Positions 41,439 to 51,326 of a DNA stretch of 64,000 nucleotides are shown one piece after another. The stretch spans positions 18,789 to 82,788 of the forward strand of contig CAKNOA010000004.1 in the NCBI GenBank assembly GCA_930990065.1. The letters are read 5' to 3'. The stretch comes from an uncultured Clostridia bacterium. Lineage in GTDB: Bacteria > Bacillota > Clostridia > Oscillospirales > Acutalibacteraceae. The translations under genes and the position numbers were made by a program. The notes under the pieces were generated by a model. That model had not been told where the DNA came from and made no database searches. It saw only the letters and a program-made list of their open reading frames with translations. How positions within the stretch are numbered: the stretch's first letter is position 1; each line of letters begins with the position of its first letter.

Positions 41439-42341
41439 TTATTCCCCGGGAAAAAGCCGCAAAACCGTCAAAAGTCCTTCCTGGGCGTGCACGGCCCCCA
41501 AGCCCAAAAAACGCCGGTCCGGGCCGTACACACGGCAGCGGCATGCGTCTTCTTTGGGGCATCCTGGCACCCGGGCTGTGAACAAAGCCCCACCATTTTG
41601 GAACCGGACGCTCTGCGCCGGTGATACCTGCACTGCACGGAGATTCTCAAACAAAGATTCCACCGGGCGGATCACCTGCTGCACCGTGCCCTCTTCGGCC
41701 CGGGCGCGCATAGCCTCCACCGTGACCGCCTGTTCCAGCGTAAACCCGCAAGCGGCCACCCGCCTAAGGGCCGTCATATGGCCCTCACTGCCGCAGGCCG
41801 CCGCCAGGTCTTCAATCAGCACCCGCACATACGTCCCCTTACTGCAGCGCATACGCAGGCTTCCCGTTTGCTCTTCTTCCGAAAAGGCCAAAAGATCCAA
41901 TTCGTCCACCCGCACGGGACGGGGAGCACGCTCCACTTCCACCCCTTTGCGGGCCAACTGGTACAGCCGCTGGCCGTTGACCGAAACCGCCGAATACATG
42001 GGCGGAATTTGCAAAATATCCCCCCGGAACGCCGGCAGTGCTTTTTCGAGTTCTTCTCTGGTTACTTTTTTTTCCGAACGCGCCACCGGAGTGCCGGTCC
42101 GGTCGCCGGTATCCATGCGCACGCCCAACGAAAAGGACGCCTCGTACTCCTTTTCGTTATCGGCCAAAAACGGAATCGCTTTGGTGCCGCTGCCCAACAA
42201 AATGGGCAGCACCCCGGTTGCCATGGGGTCCAGTGTACCCGTATGCCCGGCTTTGCGCTCCCCGCACAACCGGCGCATCAGGGCCACCGCGTCAAACGAC
42301 GTGAACCCTTCCGGCTTATCGAGTACCAGCACCCCATTCAT
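41439..42341 (-). CDS. truB: tRNA pseudouridine(55) synthase TruB
   Basis: This 300-residue enzyme isomerises uridine 55 in the T-loop of tRNA. It shows GVLVLDKPEGFTSFDAV at the start, the catalytic Asp in AGHTGTLDPMATGVLPI near residue 40, the substrate-binding YSAVSVNGQRLYQLARKG near residue 120, and CSKGTYVRVLIEDLA. The C-terminal region resembles a short PUA-like extension. Its start overlaps the stop of the DHH phosphoesterase by four bases, so the two are coupled. Confidence 0.96.
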   Translation of the reverse strand: MNGVLVLDKPEGFTSFDAVALMRRLCGERKAGHTGTLDPMATGVLPILLGSGTKAIPFLADNEKEYEASFSLGVRMDTGDRTGTPVARSEKKVTREELEKALPAFRGDILQIPPMYSAVSVNGQRLYQLARKGVEVERAPRPVRVDELDLLAFSEEEQTGSLRMRCSKGTYVRVLIEDLAAACGSEGHMTALRRVAACGFTLEQAVTVEAMRARAEEGTVQQVIRPVESLFENLRAVQVSPAQSVRFQNGGALFTARVPGCPKEDACRCRVYGPDRRFLGLGAVHAQEGLLTVLRLFPGE

Positions 42342-43309
42342 GAGAGGGCCTCCAGCGTCTCCGTAACGGCCTGCACCATTTCCCGGCGAGCGAGGGCGGC
42401 GGCTTCTTCGCCGCTAGCAGCATGGAACGCGCAGCCCGCCGCTGCTTTGTGCCCACCACCGCCAAACCGGCCGCACAAAGCGGCGGCATCCAACGGGTCA
42501 TTGGTGCGCAGGGATACTTTAGCCGTCCCATCGGGCTTTTCCTTCACGCATACGCCCGCCAAAACGCCTTCGATCTGTCGGGGTAGGGCCGGCAGGCCGT
42601 CCAGGTCGTCTTCGGTAGCGCCGGTTTCTCTCATGTCCTTTTGTAAAATGGTCATCACCGCACAGCGGCCCTCACAGAAAAATTCCATGGAAGCTAAGGC
42701 TCGCCGCTCGATCTCCAACCGCGCCCGGGTTTTCGTTTCAAACATCCGGCGGTTGATGTCCGCCGCCGGGGCGCCTTGCTCCATGAGCCGGGCCGCAATT
42801 TCATGGGTGCGGGGCGTCACATTTCCGTAGCGGAAGCACCCGGTATCTGTCGTAATTCCGGTAAACAGGCACCCGGCTATATCGGGGGTGATGGTCACGT
42901 CCATCGCCCGCAGTACCCGGTCGATCACTTCACAGGCCGCGGCCGCCCGGCTATCTAATAGCGTATGGGCGGCGTACCCGGTATTGGTCCCGTGGTGGTC
43001 GATACACAAATCCGTTTTTTCCGCCCACGGCGCCGTTACTTTGCCAAAAAGCTGTTTGTCGGCGATATCCACCGCGCAGACAAAATCCGGTTCACCCTGC
43101 GAAAACGTAAGCCCGTTAAACAGGTAGCTAAATTTTTCCGGCACGGGATCGCTGCAGGCAAACGAAATGGCTTTTCCCTTTTGGCTGAGGCCCCGCAGCA
43201 GCGCCGACGCACATCCCAGGGTGTCCCCGTCGGGGGACGCGTGGCTGATCACCCGCACATGCCCCGCTTGCAGCAACAGCTGGGCCGCCTTTTTTTCATC
43301 GATGTTCAT
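42338..43309 (-). CDS. nrnA: DHH-family phosphoesterase NrnA (nanoRNase / pAp phosphatase)
   Basis: This 323-residue enzyme degrades nano-RNAs and dephosphorylates pAp in relatives. The DHH domain shows VISHASPDGDTLGCASALL, VDIADKQLFG, and the signature LCIDHHGTNTGYA near residue 100. The DHHA1 domain ends with the substrate loop RFGGGGHKAAAGCAF. It overlaps rbfA and truB by four bases each, placing it firmly in the RNA-processing operon. Confidence 0.94.
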   Translation of the reverse strand: MNIDEKKAAQLLLQAGHVRVISHASPDGDTLGCASALLRGLSQKGKAISFACSDPVPEKFSYLFNGLTFSQGEPDFVCAVDIADKQLFGKVTAPWAEKTDLCIDHHGTNTGYAAHTLLDSRAAAACEVIDRVLRAMDVTITPDIAGCLFTGITTDTGCFRYGNVTPRTHEIAARLMEQGAPAADINRRMFETKTRARLEIERRALASMEFFCEGRCAVMTILQKDMRETGATEDDLDGLPALPRQIEGVLAGVCVKEKPDGTAKVSLRTNDPLDAAALCGRFGGGGHKAAAGCAFHAASGEEAAALARREMVQAVTETLEALS

Positions 43310-43689
43310 ACGTTTTCCTCTTCTTCTTCGTTCGGCACAGCGGGCCGTTCTTCCTGCAGGTCGTGGAGCATTTTGGAAATATGCGCCCCGTATTCAATAG
43401 AATCGGTGGCTTTAAAAATCAGCTGGGGCACGTGACGCAGCGACAGCCGGTGGCCCAGTTCGCGGCGAATAAACCCGGCCGCATTTTTCAGCCCCGTTAC
43501 GGCCTGTTTACAGGCATCCATACCTTCCATTGCGCTGACATATACGGTGCAATACGACAAATCGTTGGTGACATCCACCCGCACAATGCTGATCATGCCC
43601 TGCACCCGGGGATCTTTCAGTTCCCGGAAAATGGCAGTCAGTTCACGTTTAATATCTTCGGTCGTTCGTCCCATCCGGTATCCGGCCAT
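43306..43689 (-). CDS. rbfA: Ribosome-binding factor A
   Basis: This 127-residue KH-like protein helps mature the 30S subunit. It begins AGYRMGRTTEDIKRELTAIF, contains DPRVQGMISIVRVDVTNDLSYCTVYVS, and near the end shows LGHRLSLRHVPQLIFKATDSIEYGAHISKML, all classical for the family. A GGGAGG-type site precedes the start. A GC-rich hairpin (43727-43755) lies in the 111-base spacer after infB and may influence relative expression. Confidence 0.95.
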   Translation of the reverse strand: MAGYRMGRTTEDIKRELTAIFRELKDPRVQGMISIVRVDVTNDLSYCTVYVSAMEGMDACKQAVTGLKNAAGFIRRELGHRLSLRHVPQLIFKATDSIEYGAHISKMLHDLQEERPAVPNEEEEENV

Positions 43690-43726
43690 GGTAAATCCTC
43701 CCTACGTTTCCTTACTTTTTGCAAAG

Positions 43727-43755
43727 GGGCCGCTCCCTTATTATCAGGGGCGGCC
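43727..43755 (-). other. GC-rich hairpin between infB and rbfA
   Basis: GGGCCGC and GCGGCCC arms (with short CC/GG extensions) enclose an AT-rich loop. The following CTTTGC is not a clear T-run, so it may be an mRNA-stability or weak attenuation element rather than a full terminator. Confidence 0.4.
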
Positions 43756-43800
43756 CGCTTGTGCCAGCCGGAAAACTGTTCGGCTCTTTTAACTAAGGGC

Positions 43801-46248
43801 TCAGTCTTCGCGGTATTCTTCCATCATATAGGCTTCCAAACGGTCGCCTTCCTTAATATCGCTGAAACGTTCCAAGCAGATGCCGCAATCGTAGCCTTCG
43901 GCCACTTCTTTTACGTCATCCTTAAACCGGCGCAGCGATGCCACTTTGTCGTCGGCCACAATAATCCCGTCACGCACCACGCGCACCTGGGCATTGCGGG
44001 TAATTTTCCCGCTGGTAACATGCGAACCGATAACCGTACCCACACTGCTGATGTGATACACTTCGCGGCATTCGGCGCGGCCCAGTTCCACTTCGCGGAA
44101 CTTGGGAGCCAGCATGCCCTTCATAGCCGACTTAATTTCATCGATGCAGTCATAGATCACGCGATACAGCCGCATATCCACGCCGTCGCGCTTGGCGTTT
44201 TCTTCGGCCACCGGGTCGGGCCGTACGTTAAAGCCCACCACAATGGCATTGCTGGCGTTGGCAAGCATGATATCGCTTTCGCTGATGGCGCCCACCGCGC
44301 CGTGAATCACGTGCACCCGCACTTCCTGATTGCTCAGTTTTTCCAGGGACTGCCGTACCGCTTCCACAGAGCCCTGTACGTCGGCCTTCACAATAATCTT
44401 CAGTTCCTTCATGTCGCCCTGCTGCATCTGATCAAACAGGTTATCCAGCGTAACTTTCGTCTGGGCGTTGAAGGCGGCTTCTTTCTGTTCGGTAATCCGC
44501 TGTCCGACCAGTTCACGGGCCAGGCGTTCATCCGATACCGCATTGAGCGTATCGCCGCCCACCGGTACGTCATTCAGGCCGGTGATTTCCACGGGGATGG
44601 ACGGGCCGGCGCTCTTGACCTTACGGCCACGGTCATCCATCATGGCGCGCACACGGCCCACCGTGGTACCGGCCACGATGATGTCGCCGGTATGCAGCGT
44701 GCCGTTCTGGACCAATACGGTGGCAATGGGGCCGCGGCCCTTATCCAGCCGCGCTTCGATAACTGTACCACGGGCGGCGCGGTCCGGGTTCGCTTTGAGT
44801 TCTTTCATATCGGCTACCAGCAGGATCATTTCCAGCAGGTCGTCAATACCCATATGCGTCATCGCCGAAACGGGAATACAAGGCGTGTCGCCGCCCCATT
44901 CTTCGGGCACCAGTTCATATTCGGTGAGCTGCTGCTTGACAATGTCGGGGTTGGCGCTGGGTTTATCCATTTTGTTAATCGCCACAATAATCGACACACC
45001 GGCCGCTTTGGCGTGGTTGATGGCTTCAACCGTCTGGGGCATGATGCCGTCATCGGCAGCCACGACCAGTACGGCGATATCCGTCACCTGGGCGCCGCGG
45101 GCCCGCATGGTGGTAAACGCGGCATGGCCGGGGGTATCCAGGAACGTGATATTCCGGTCGCCTACCTTCACCCGCGAAGCACCGATGTGCTGGGTAATGC
45201 CGCCGGCTTCACCGGTGGTCACATGGGTGTGACGGATCGCATCGAGCAAGCTGGTCTTGCCGTGGTCAACGTGACCCATGACCACCACCACGGGGTCACG
45301 GGGCTGCAGGTTGGCATCGTCGTCTTCGCTGTCGTCAATGATGCGTTCTTCAATGGTGACAACCACTTCTTTTTCCACTTTGGCATGGAATTCTTCGGCC
45401 ACCAGATAGGCGGTATCAAAATCGATCACGTCGTTGATCCCGGCCATCACGCCCATGAGCATCAGTTTTTTGATGACTTCGCCCACCGTGGCTTTCAAAC
45501 GGGAGGCCAGTTCCGACACCACGATTTCATCGGGCACCGTAATGGTAAGGGGTTTGGCTTTCCGTTCCATGGCAATCCGGCGCAGGCGCTCGGCTTCCGT
45601 TTCTTTGCGGCTGTTACGCGGTTTGCCGCGGCGCTGGGAGCGCTGGTTGAGCTTTTGCTTCTGGACCGTGTTGTCCGTGCGGATCTTTTCAGAGGCCAAA
45701 CGGTCATATTTTTCGTTATACCGTTCCACATCTACCTGGGACGACCGGGTGTCGACCAGACGGGTAGCGGGGCGGTTGTTTTCTTCCTGCACCACCTGGG
45801 CGGCCGGCTGTTTATTGGCAGCGGGCTGTGCCGGACGGGCCGGACGGGCGGCACGCGGTTCTTCTTTCCCACGGGGCGCACGGGAACGGTCGCCATTTTG
45901 GCGGCGGTCCTGGCCAGCGCGGTTATTTTTCGCCGGGGCGGCCTTTTCGTCCGCTTTTTTGCGGGATTCCGCAGCGGGAGCGGCCGGTTTTGCCGGGGCC
46001 GGTGCCGCTTCGGCAGCCGGGGCATCCGGCTGTTCTTCATTCTGGCCGTTATCGGCAAAGAAGGCATCCAGGGATTTCACGCTTTTGCCCTGGGTGAACG
46101 TTTCCAGCACGATATCCAGTTCGTGTTCGTTTAGGGCCGTCATGGCCTTTTTCGTTTCCCCACAGTATTTTTCAATGGCTTCGATGACAGCCTTATTGGA
46201 AATCTGCAAATCCTTTGCTACATCGGTCACCCGGTATTTAATCATCAT
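43801..46248 (-). CDS. infB: Translation initiation factor IF-2
   Basis: This 815-residue GTPase brings initiator tRNA to the 30S subunit. An N-terminal IF2-N domain ([16 protein letters not shown]) leads into a low-complexity Ala/Pro/Arg region (residues 75-190). The G domain then shows [29 protein letters not shown] and [14 protein letters not shown]. Domains II-IV follow, ending [20 protein letters not shown] chose ATG 46248 after GGGTGGG; 46245 is equally possible. It follows ylxQ by 34 bases. Confidence 0.97.
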   Translation of the reverse strand: MMIKYRVTDVAKDLQISNKAVIEAIEKYCGETKKAMTALNEHELDIVLETFTQGKSVKSLDAFFADNGQNEEQPDAPAAEAAPAPAKPAAPAAESRKKADEKAAPAKNNRAGQDRRQNGDRSRAPRGKEEPRAARPARPAQPAANKQPAAQVVQEENNRPATRLVDTRSSQVDVERYNEKYDRLASEKIRTDNTVQKQKLNQRSQRRGKPRNSRKETEAERLRRIAMERKAKPLTITVPDEIVVSELASRLKATVGEVIKKLMLMGVMAGINDVIDFDTAYLVAEEFHAKVEKEVVVTIEERIIDDSEDDDANLQPRDPVVVVMGHVDHGKTSLLDAIRHTHVTTGEAGGITQHIGASRVKVGDRNITFLDTPGHAAFTTMRARGAQVTDIAVLVVAADDGIMPQTVEAINHAKAAGVSIIVAINKMDKPSANPDIVKQQLTEYELVPEEWGGDTPCIPVSAMTHMGIDDLLEMILLVADMKELKANPDRAARGTVIEARLDKGRGPIATVLVQNGTLHTGDIIVAGTTVGRVRAMMDDRGRKVKSAGPSIPVEITGLNDVPVGGDTLNAVSDERLARELVGQRITEQKEAAFNAQTKVTLDNLFDQMQQGDMKELKIIVKADVQGSVEAVRQSLEKLSNQEVRVHVIHGAVGAISESDIMLANASNAIVVGFNVRPDPVAEENAKRDGVDMRLYRVIYDCIDEIKSAMKGMLAPKFREVELGRAECREVYHISSVGTVIGSHVTSGKITRNAQVRVVRDGIIVADDKVASLRRFKDDVKEVAEGYDCGICLERFSDIKEGDRLEAYMMEEYRED

Positions 46249-46282
46249 AAAACTATATCCCACCCTTTCTGGTTCCAACACC

Positions 46283-46582
46283 TTACGGTTGCAGGGCCTT
46301 CAGCGCCCCGGCAAATCCTTCGTCGACGACGACGTAAATGCCGGCGCGGGCACCGGTCGCGGCACTGAGCTGTGCCATGGTGTACGCCACCTGCACAAAC
46401 GGCACCTCTGCGTTTTCACAGAGGAACTGCATTTCTTTTTTGGATTTCGGGGAGAGGTCTTCGCTAACAAGCAGTAATTTGGCCTGCTTTTGCGCGATGG
46501 CTTCCGCGGCGCGGTCTCTTCCGAAAACCAGCTTGCCTGCCTTGCGGGCAATGCCCAACAACGACAGCAGCCTATCATTCAT
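46283..46582 (-). CDS. ylxQ: YlxQ, L7Ae-family RNA-binding protein
   Basis: This 99-residue protein has the L7Ae/L30e fold: [45 protein letters not shown] and [22 protein letters not shown]. Relatives bind kink-turn RNAs, and the cellular role of YlxQ is not settled. It overlaps the rnpM gene by 8 bases and precedes infB, the standard Firmicutes arrangement. Confidence 0.93.
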   Translation of the reverse strand: MNDRLLSLLGIARKAGKLVFGRDRAAEAIAQKQAKLLLVSEDLSPKSKKEMQFLCENAEVPFVQVAYTMAQLSAATGARAGIYVVVDEGFAGALKALQP

Positions 46583-46859
46583 TGCCGCTCATCTCCCCTT
46601 CCAGTTTCTCGTATACCTCGTCCGGTATCCGGCAGGAAAAGGCCTTTTCCAGCCGGCGGGCTTTACGGGCCAATCTCAGGCATTCCACATTGCGGCAGAC
46701 GTAAGCACCCCGCCCGGGTTTCCGCCCGGTCAGATCCAGGGAAATGTCCCCTTCCTGCTCACCATTGGACGGCGCCTTGACCACCCGCACCAGTTCCTTT
46801 TTCGGTTTCATTTCCCCGCATCCCGTACACATGCGCATGGGGATTTTCTTCGGGCGCAT
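46575..46859 (-). CDS. rnpM: RNase P modulator RnpM (YlxR, DUF448)
   Basis: This 94-residue RNA-binding protein shows the family core IPMRMCTGCGEMKPKKELVRVV followed by DLTGRKPGRGAYVCRNVECL. YlxR of B. subtilis has been shown to bind and modulate RNase P RNA, hence the name. It lies between nusA and ylxQ and overlaps the latter by 8 bases. GAAAGGAGG precedes the start. Confidence 0.94.
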   Translation of the reverse strand: MRPKKIPMRMCTGCGEMKPKKELVRVVKAPSNGEQEGDISLDLTGRKPGRGAYVCRNVECLRLARKARRLEKAFSCRIPDEVYEKLEGEMSGNE

Positions 46860-46923
46860 CCCGATCTGCCTCCTTTCCGGCTGTTCCGTTTTGTAATCAA
46901 ACAGGTTTCACCCTGCCGTTGTC

Positions 46924-47976
46924 TTATTCGTTTTCGCCATAAAAGCCGCTTTCGGGCTTGATGTCGATTTTCCACCCGGTCAGGCGGGCTGCCAGACGGG
47001 CGTTCTGCCCTTTATTGCCAATCGCCAGGGACAGCTGGTTATCGGGTACCGTTACCCGGCAGGCATGGGAACCGTCTTCCGCCGGTTCGACCGACAGCAC
47101 CTGCGCCGGCGACAGCGCCGAAGCGATAAACTTCTGGGGGTCTTCGCTATATTCCACAATGTCGATCTTTTCGCCGCCCAGCTCGTTGACAATGCTGGAC
47201 ACCCGGGCGCCCCGGGCCCCGATACAGGCCCCTACGGCATCCACGTCGGGGTTGTGGCTGAGCACGGCCAATTTGGTGCGGGAACCCGCTTCCCGGGAAA
47301 CGGCCTTGATTTCCACCGTGCCGTCGTAAATTTCGGGCACTTCGGTTTCAAACAGGCGTTTGACCAGATCGGGATGCGTCCGGGAAATAATGGCCCGGGG
47401 CCCGCGTTCGGTTTCTTTTACATCGACTACGTACACTTTGATCAGATCCCCTTCATGGAGATCGTCCGTTCCCACCTGCTCATTGCGGGTGAGCAGCGCT
47501 TCGCTCTTGCCAATTTTCAGCGTAGCCGCGCCGGTGCGGGGATCGACCCGTTCCACCGTAGCCGTCACCAGTTCCTGATGCTTGCTCTGGAATTCCTGCA
47601 GCATCTGGCCGCGTTCGCCGTCGCGGATGCCCTGGCGGATGATATTCCGGGCCGTCTGCGCGGCAATGCGCCCAAACTGTTTGGTATCGAGCTGTACATT
47701 GACCACATCGCCTAATTTGGCCGTGGGGTCAATTTCTCTGGCTTTTTCCAGCAAAATTTCGCTGCCGGAGTCGAGCAGATCATCCACCACCGTTTTGCGC
47801 AGATAAACCAGGAACCGGTCGTGGGCCTCATCGACATTCACGACAACATCTTCGTTATTGTAGTTATTTTTGCAGGCAGTCTGGATGGCTTTGCGGATCT
47901 TATCCACCATGAAATCCACCGGGATGCCCCGCTCTTTTTCCAGAATATGCAGTGCTTCGAAAATTTCGTTGGCCAT
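46924..47976 (-). CDS. nusA: Transcription termination/antitermination factor NusA
   Basis: This 350-residue RNA polymerase-binding factor has an N-terminal domain (ANEIFEALHILEKERGIP), an S1 domain (LHEGDLIKVYVVDVKETERG) and two KH domains (VGACIGARGARVSSIVNELGGEKIDI, NQLSLAIGNKGQNARLAARLTGWKIDI). It lacks the acidic repeats of Proteobacteria, as in other Firmicutes. I chose ATG 47976, two bases after the rimP stop and 11 after AGGAGAGG. In B. subtilis NusA represses its own operon through a leader terminator, and a candidate for such a hairpin is at 48544-48521. Confidence 0.96.
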   Translation of the reverse strand: MANEIFEALHILEKERGIPVDFMVDKIRKAIQTACKNNYNNEDVVVNVDEAHDRFLVYLRKTVVDDLLDSGSEILLEKAREIDPTAKLGDVVNVQLDTKQFGRIAAQTARNIIRQGIRDGERGQMLQEFQSKHQELVTATVERVDPRTGAATLKIGKSEALLTRNEQVGTDDLHEGDLIKVYVVDVKETERGPRAIISRTHPDLVKRLFETEVPEIYDGTVEIKAVSREAGSRTKLAVLSHNPDVDAVGACIGARGARVSSIVNELGGEKIDIVEYSEDPQKFIASALSPAQVLSVEPAEDGSHACRVTVPDNQLSLAIGNKGQNARLAARLTGWKIDIKPESGFYGENE

Positions 47977-47978
47977 GA

Positions 47979-48491
47979 TCACTCATCCTCTCCTGTCATG
48001 TCTTCTTCCGAAAGGTGCACGGAAGAATATTCTTTCGGTCCAATAGTCACGCTCTCGTCTTCGCTCAAAGCCAGTACCAGCGAACGGTCTTCCCGGTATT
48101 CCAGCAGAAGCCCCAAAAACTCCCGGGTACCGTCTTCCATGGGGCGAATCAGCCGCACCCGTACCGGCGCTCCCATAAAGGCTTCAAAATGTTCCGGCCG
48201 CACCAATTCGCGGTCGATGCCGGGCGAGCACACTTCCAGGCAGTACGCCTGGCTGATCGGATCGAGTTCATCCAGGGGTTTATCGATCGCATGGGACATG
48301 GCCACACAATCGTCAATGCCAACCCCGTCTTCTTTATCGATAAAAATCCGCAGGTACCACTGGGCTCCTTCTTTTACAAAACGAACGTCCCACAGCGTAA
48401 GGCCCAATTCCTCGGCCAGGGGTTTGGCCAGTTCCCAAACCTGTGCGACCGTGTTGCCGCCCTTTTTCCGGTTGCTCTTTTTATCCGCCAT
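47979..48491 (-). CDS. rimP: Ribosome maturation factor RimP
   Basis: This 170-residue factor acts in late 30S assembly. It shows AEELGLTLWDVRFVKEGAQWYLRIFIDKEDGVGIDDCVAMSH, LDPISQAYCLEVCSPGIDRELVRPEHF and a C-terminal SH3-like part. It is the first gene of the rimP-nusA operon. The start follows GAGGTG. An unusually basic 12-residue N-terminus (ADKKSNRKKGG) precedes the conserved domain. Confidence 0.95.
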   Translation of the reverse strand: MADKKSNRKKGGNTVAQVWELAKPLAEELGLTLWDVRFVKEGAQWYLRIFIDKEDGVGIDDCVAMSHAIDKPLDELDPISQAYCLEVCSPGIDRELVRPEHFEAFMGAPVRVRLIRPMEDGTREFLGLLLEYREDRSLVLALSEDESVTIGPKEYSSVHLSEEDMTGEDE

Positions 48492-48520
48492 TCTTCGCCT
48501 TCACCTCTTCATACAAAGCA

Positions 48521-48598
48521 AAAGAGCGGGTCGCCCCACTCTTTCATCCTCATCGTATACATCTGTATCACTATACCACATTCTTTATGCCATTGCAA
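48521..48598 (-). promoter_or_regulatory. Promoter and leader hairpin of the rimP-nusA operon
   Basis: On the minus strand TTGCAA (48598-48593), 17 bases, TATAGT (48575-48570) with a TGTGG extension forms a strong promoter starting near 48563. About 20 bases into the leader a 10-bp stem (AAAGAGTGGG with CCCGCTCTTT, one G-U pair, GNRA loop) is followed by the weak T-tract TTTTGCTTTG, 30 bases before rimP. The position suits an attenuator that depends on NusA. It could instead just end spoVT transcription, although it lies downstream of the promoter. Confidence 0.65.
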
Positions 48599-48643
48599 GT
48601 AGCAAAACGACGAAAAAGCAGCTGGGAAGCGCCTTTCCGCTTC

Positions 48644-49189
48644 TTATTCCTCCAACTGCGCCCCCAAAAAACGGGCGGCTGCCCGGGTCAGTGCCTGTTC
48701 CGATTCCCCGGCCGGCAGGGTTGTTTCCGAAGGCTGCAATAGCATCACGCCCCCCAGAACATCCCCGGCACACAGGATGGGGCACAAGCACCGCACGGGC
48801 CTGTTTTCGCCCTCGATCACCAGCAGAGGCTGGCTTTCCCGTCCGGCCGCATATATTTCCCGTTCAAACAGGCAGCGGGACAGCTCCTGAGAGAGCGGTT
48901 TTTCCAAAAAAACGCGGCGTAAAGCGGCCGATCCCACCGCAACGACCCGGTCCCGGTCACACACCAGCGCCGAAAAGCCCGTCATTTGGGTCAGAATCCG
49001 GCTGTACCTCGTAGCCAGGTCTTCCATTTCGCCCATGGGCGAATATTTACGAAATACCACCCCGCCGCCTTCTTCGGTGTAGATTTCCAGCGAATCCCCT
49101 TCCCGAATCCGCAGCGTGCGGCGGATTTCCTTGGGGATGACCACGCGGCCCAAATCATCCATACGGCGTACGATTCCGGTTGCTTTCAT
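48644..49189 (-). CDS. spoVT: Stage V sporulation protein T (AbrB-like regulator)
   Basis: This 181-residue transition regulator has an N-terminal AbrB swapped-hairpin DNA-binding domain (MKATGIVRRMDDLGRVVIPKEIRRTLRIREGDSLEIYTEE) joined to a GAF-like C-terminal domain (residues 55-178, with FSALVCDRDRVVAVG). In Bacillus SpoVT acts in the forespore under sigma G. Its presence supports an endospore-forming host. A TATAAT (49274-49269) with a TTGG extension lies about 80 bases upstream; I see no clear sigma G box. The gene sits immediately upstream of the rimP operon. Confidence 0.94.
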   Translation of the reverse strand: MKATGIVRRMDDLGRVVIPKEIRRTLRIREGDSLEIYTEEGGGVVFRKYSPMGEMEDLATRYSRILTQMTGFSALVCDRDRVVAVGSAALRRVFLEKPLSQELSRCLFEREIYAAGRESQPLLVIEGENRPVRCLCPILCAGDVLGGVMLLQPSETTLPAGESEQALTRAAARFLGAQLEE

Positions 49190-49360
49190 ATATCTGCATC
49201 CTCCATTACCTTTTACAGATTTTCCCCCTGTGGGTCCGGTTACTCGTAGTATCTGTCGTGAAATGAAGATTATACCAAAAGAAAGCAGGATGGAATCGGT
49301 TTACACGGCCCTTTGAAAATCTATGGCGTCCTTTTTTATAGAGATAAAAATACGGCAGGA

Positions 49361-50423
49361 TTACGGAACTAGTGTTTGTACATGTTCCGCATTCTCGCTG
49401 GTAATTTTATGGTACGGAAGCCAGACATAGTGATGGTCTTGCACTTGGATGCCGTCGGGAATCTCTTCTCCCATAGCCAGCGCCAATGATAATTTCAGCA
49501 AAACGGCCGGCATGTCCGGCGCATTCTGCACCGTCCCTATCAGGGTCCCCTGTTTGAGCGCCATTAAAGCCGGGGCCGTAGCATCGACACCCACGACCAT
49601 CGGCAGCGGCGACACTTTCATTTCCTGCATCGCATCAATAGCACCTAGTGCCATATCGTCATTATTGGCAATAACCGCTTCAATCAAATCCCCGTATTCC
49701 CCATACCACTGCTTCATCTTGGCAGCCGCCTGGGCACGGCTCCAGTTGGCCGTACCGCTGGCCAGTTTTTCCAACCGTACACCGTTTTCTATGAGGGGCT
49801 TTGTGGCATATTCGCTCCGCAAAAGGGTGTCCTGATGGCCGGGTTCTCCTTCCAGCATCACATATTGTAAAACCCCATCGCCATTGCGGTCCACCTGGGA
49901 CTGTTCGTTTTGCCATTTTTCCAGTAGAATCTCGCCCTGGTAAATCCCGGATTCTTCCCCTTTGGGCCCCTACGTAGTAAACTTTTTCCCAGCGTTCCAA
50001 GTCCTCCTTTACGGGCTCACGGTTAAAAAATATCACCGGGATCCCGGCCGCCTTCGCTTTATCGATGAGCACGGCGGCCGCTGTGCGGTCTACAATATTG
50101 ACGCAAAGCACATCACAGCCGCTATCCAGGAACCGGTCGATTTGTTCCAGCTGGATGGTCTGGTTACTTTGCCCGTCGGCCAGATTCAAGTTGATTTTAA
50201 TTTCGTTCTCTTTTTCATAGTCTCTCGCCAGCTGTTCCATTTCCTGTGTAACCGTGTCGATAAAGGTATCGTCCTGGGAATAGATCGCCATACTGATCCG
50301 TACCGTTTCCGTCCCTTTTTCCTCACAGCCCCCGCATACAAACAGGATTGTCAGTAAAACCAGCAAAACCAAAATCTGTTTACGAAATAACGGGGAAGAG
50401 CAGCTTCTGGTTTTCCGGTTCAT
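49361..50423 (-). pseudogene. Galactose/glucose-binding lipoprotein gene (MglB-like), frameshifted
   Basis: The start at 50423 (MNRKTRSC) has AAAGGAG at good spacing and encodes a signal peptide ending in a lipobox-like VCGGC. A periplasmic-binding fold follows (VRISMAIYSQDDTFIDTVTQEM, CDVLCVNIVDRTAAAVLIDKAKAAGIPVIFFNREP). At the run of three G at 49964-49966 (CCC on the coding strand) the frame is lost. It resumes in the next frame with DRNGDGVLQYVMLEGEPGHQDT, the calcium loop of MglB proteins, and runs to 49361 through NNDDMALGAIDAM. One extra C explains the break. No ABC permease or ATPase lies nearby, so this looks like an orphan sensor or binding protein in decay. Confidence 0.82.
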
Positions 50424-51326
50424 AGATCTCATCTCCTTTGATAATGGAAATCTTCAGCGCGCTATCCGAGGGGTCCCCTCTCCCCTGAATCGCCGCCGCC
50501 GCATATTCCACAGCCAAATAACCGGCCGCATATTTGCTCCAAGCGGCTACGGCCGTAAGCACACCTTTTTCCAAATACGACGTAATTTCTCCCGAGGAAC
50601 CCACGCCATAAATTTGCGGATGGTCGGCCGACAAGGCGTATTCTTCCGCCGCCATCAAAGTCGCTTTGCTGTCCAGGGCGATAATCTGTTCCGCTCCCAT
50701 TTCTTCCGCCATCTTTCTCATGGGGGGAAGGGAGATCTCCCTTGTAAAGCTGCGTCTGTATGCCCGCCTCATTCAATACCTGCTCGGCGGCTTCGATCCG
50801 CTGTGTCATTCCCTCGCTTTTGGGGTAACTGCTTACCAGCAAAACGGCAGCTGCCTTTTTTTCCTGGACCGCAAATTCTGCCAGCTGTTTTCCAATCTGT
50901 TCGTTGTCGGGAGAGATGGTTTTCCAGCTTTCCGACAGAGGTTCTTCCAGCGAGACGACCGGAACTTCTCCAAAGCTCACATTTTCTTCTATGTACACGT
51001 TATTCACAGGAGTAAGAATGATTCCGTCTGTACCGCGCTCCATTTCCCTGCGAATGAGGTCTTTCTGTTCTTCTGCGCTTTCGGAAGAGGGGATCAGAAA
51101 ACGCAGTTCCACTCCCAAATCGCTGGCCGCCTGTTCCATACCGGAGCGCATTTCGGCCCAAAGCTTACTGTCGGCATCCCGCATGACCGCGGAAATCTCC
51201 ATAGGTTCCCTGGAACCAAAAGGAAGGCTGATATAGGGGAATAACAGCGTCAAAACCACAGCCGCCCCCAGTATGCCCAGTACGCAGAGCTGAAGGATAC
51301 TATAGAATGGCCAGCTTCTTTCTCAT
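50380..51326 (-). pseudogene. Second sugar-binding protein gene (RbsB/LacI-type fold), frameshifted twice
   Basis: A strong AGGAGGTTAATAACT precedes ATG 51326, which encodes only MRKKLAIL before a TAG. One base further on, another frame continues as a membrane helix (LQLCVLGILGAAVVLTLLFP) and a periplasmic-binding domain (MEISAVMRDADSKLWAEMRSGM, GTDGIILTPVNN). At a run of six G (50722-50727, C on the coding strand) the frame changes again to MRKMAEEMGAEQIIALDSKA and ends at 50380. Removing one C and adding one base near 51299 restores a single protein of about 315 residues. Its end overlaps the next binding-protein gene by 44 bases. Two lesions argue for real decay, though assembly errors cannot be excluded. 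Confidence 0.78.

Noticed and set aside
43363..46134. A 923-codon open frame on the plus strand
   Set aside because: It is antisense to infB and rbfA, rich in His, Gly and Phe, with no start signal or family motif.
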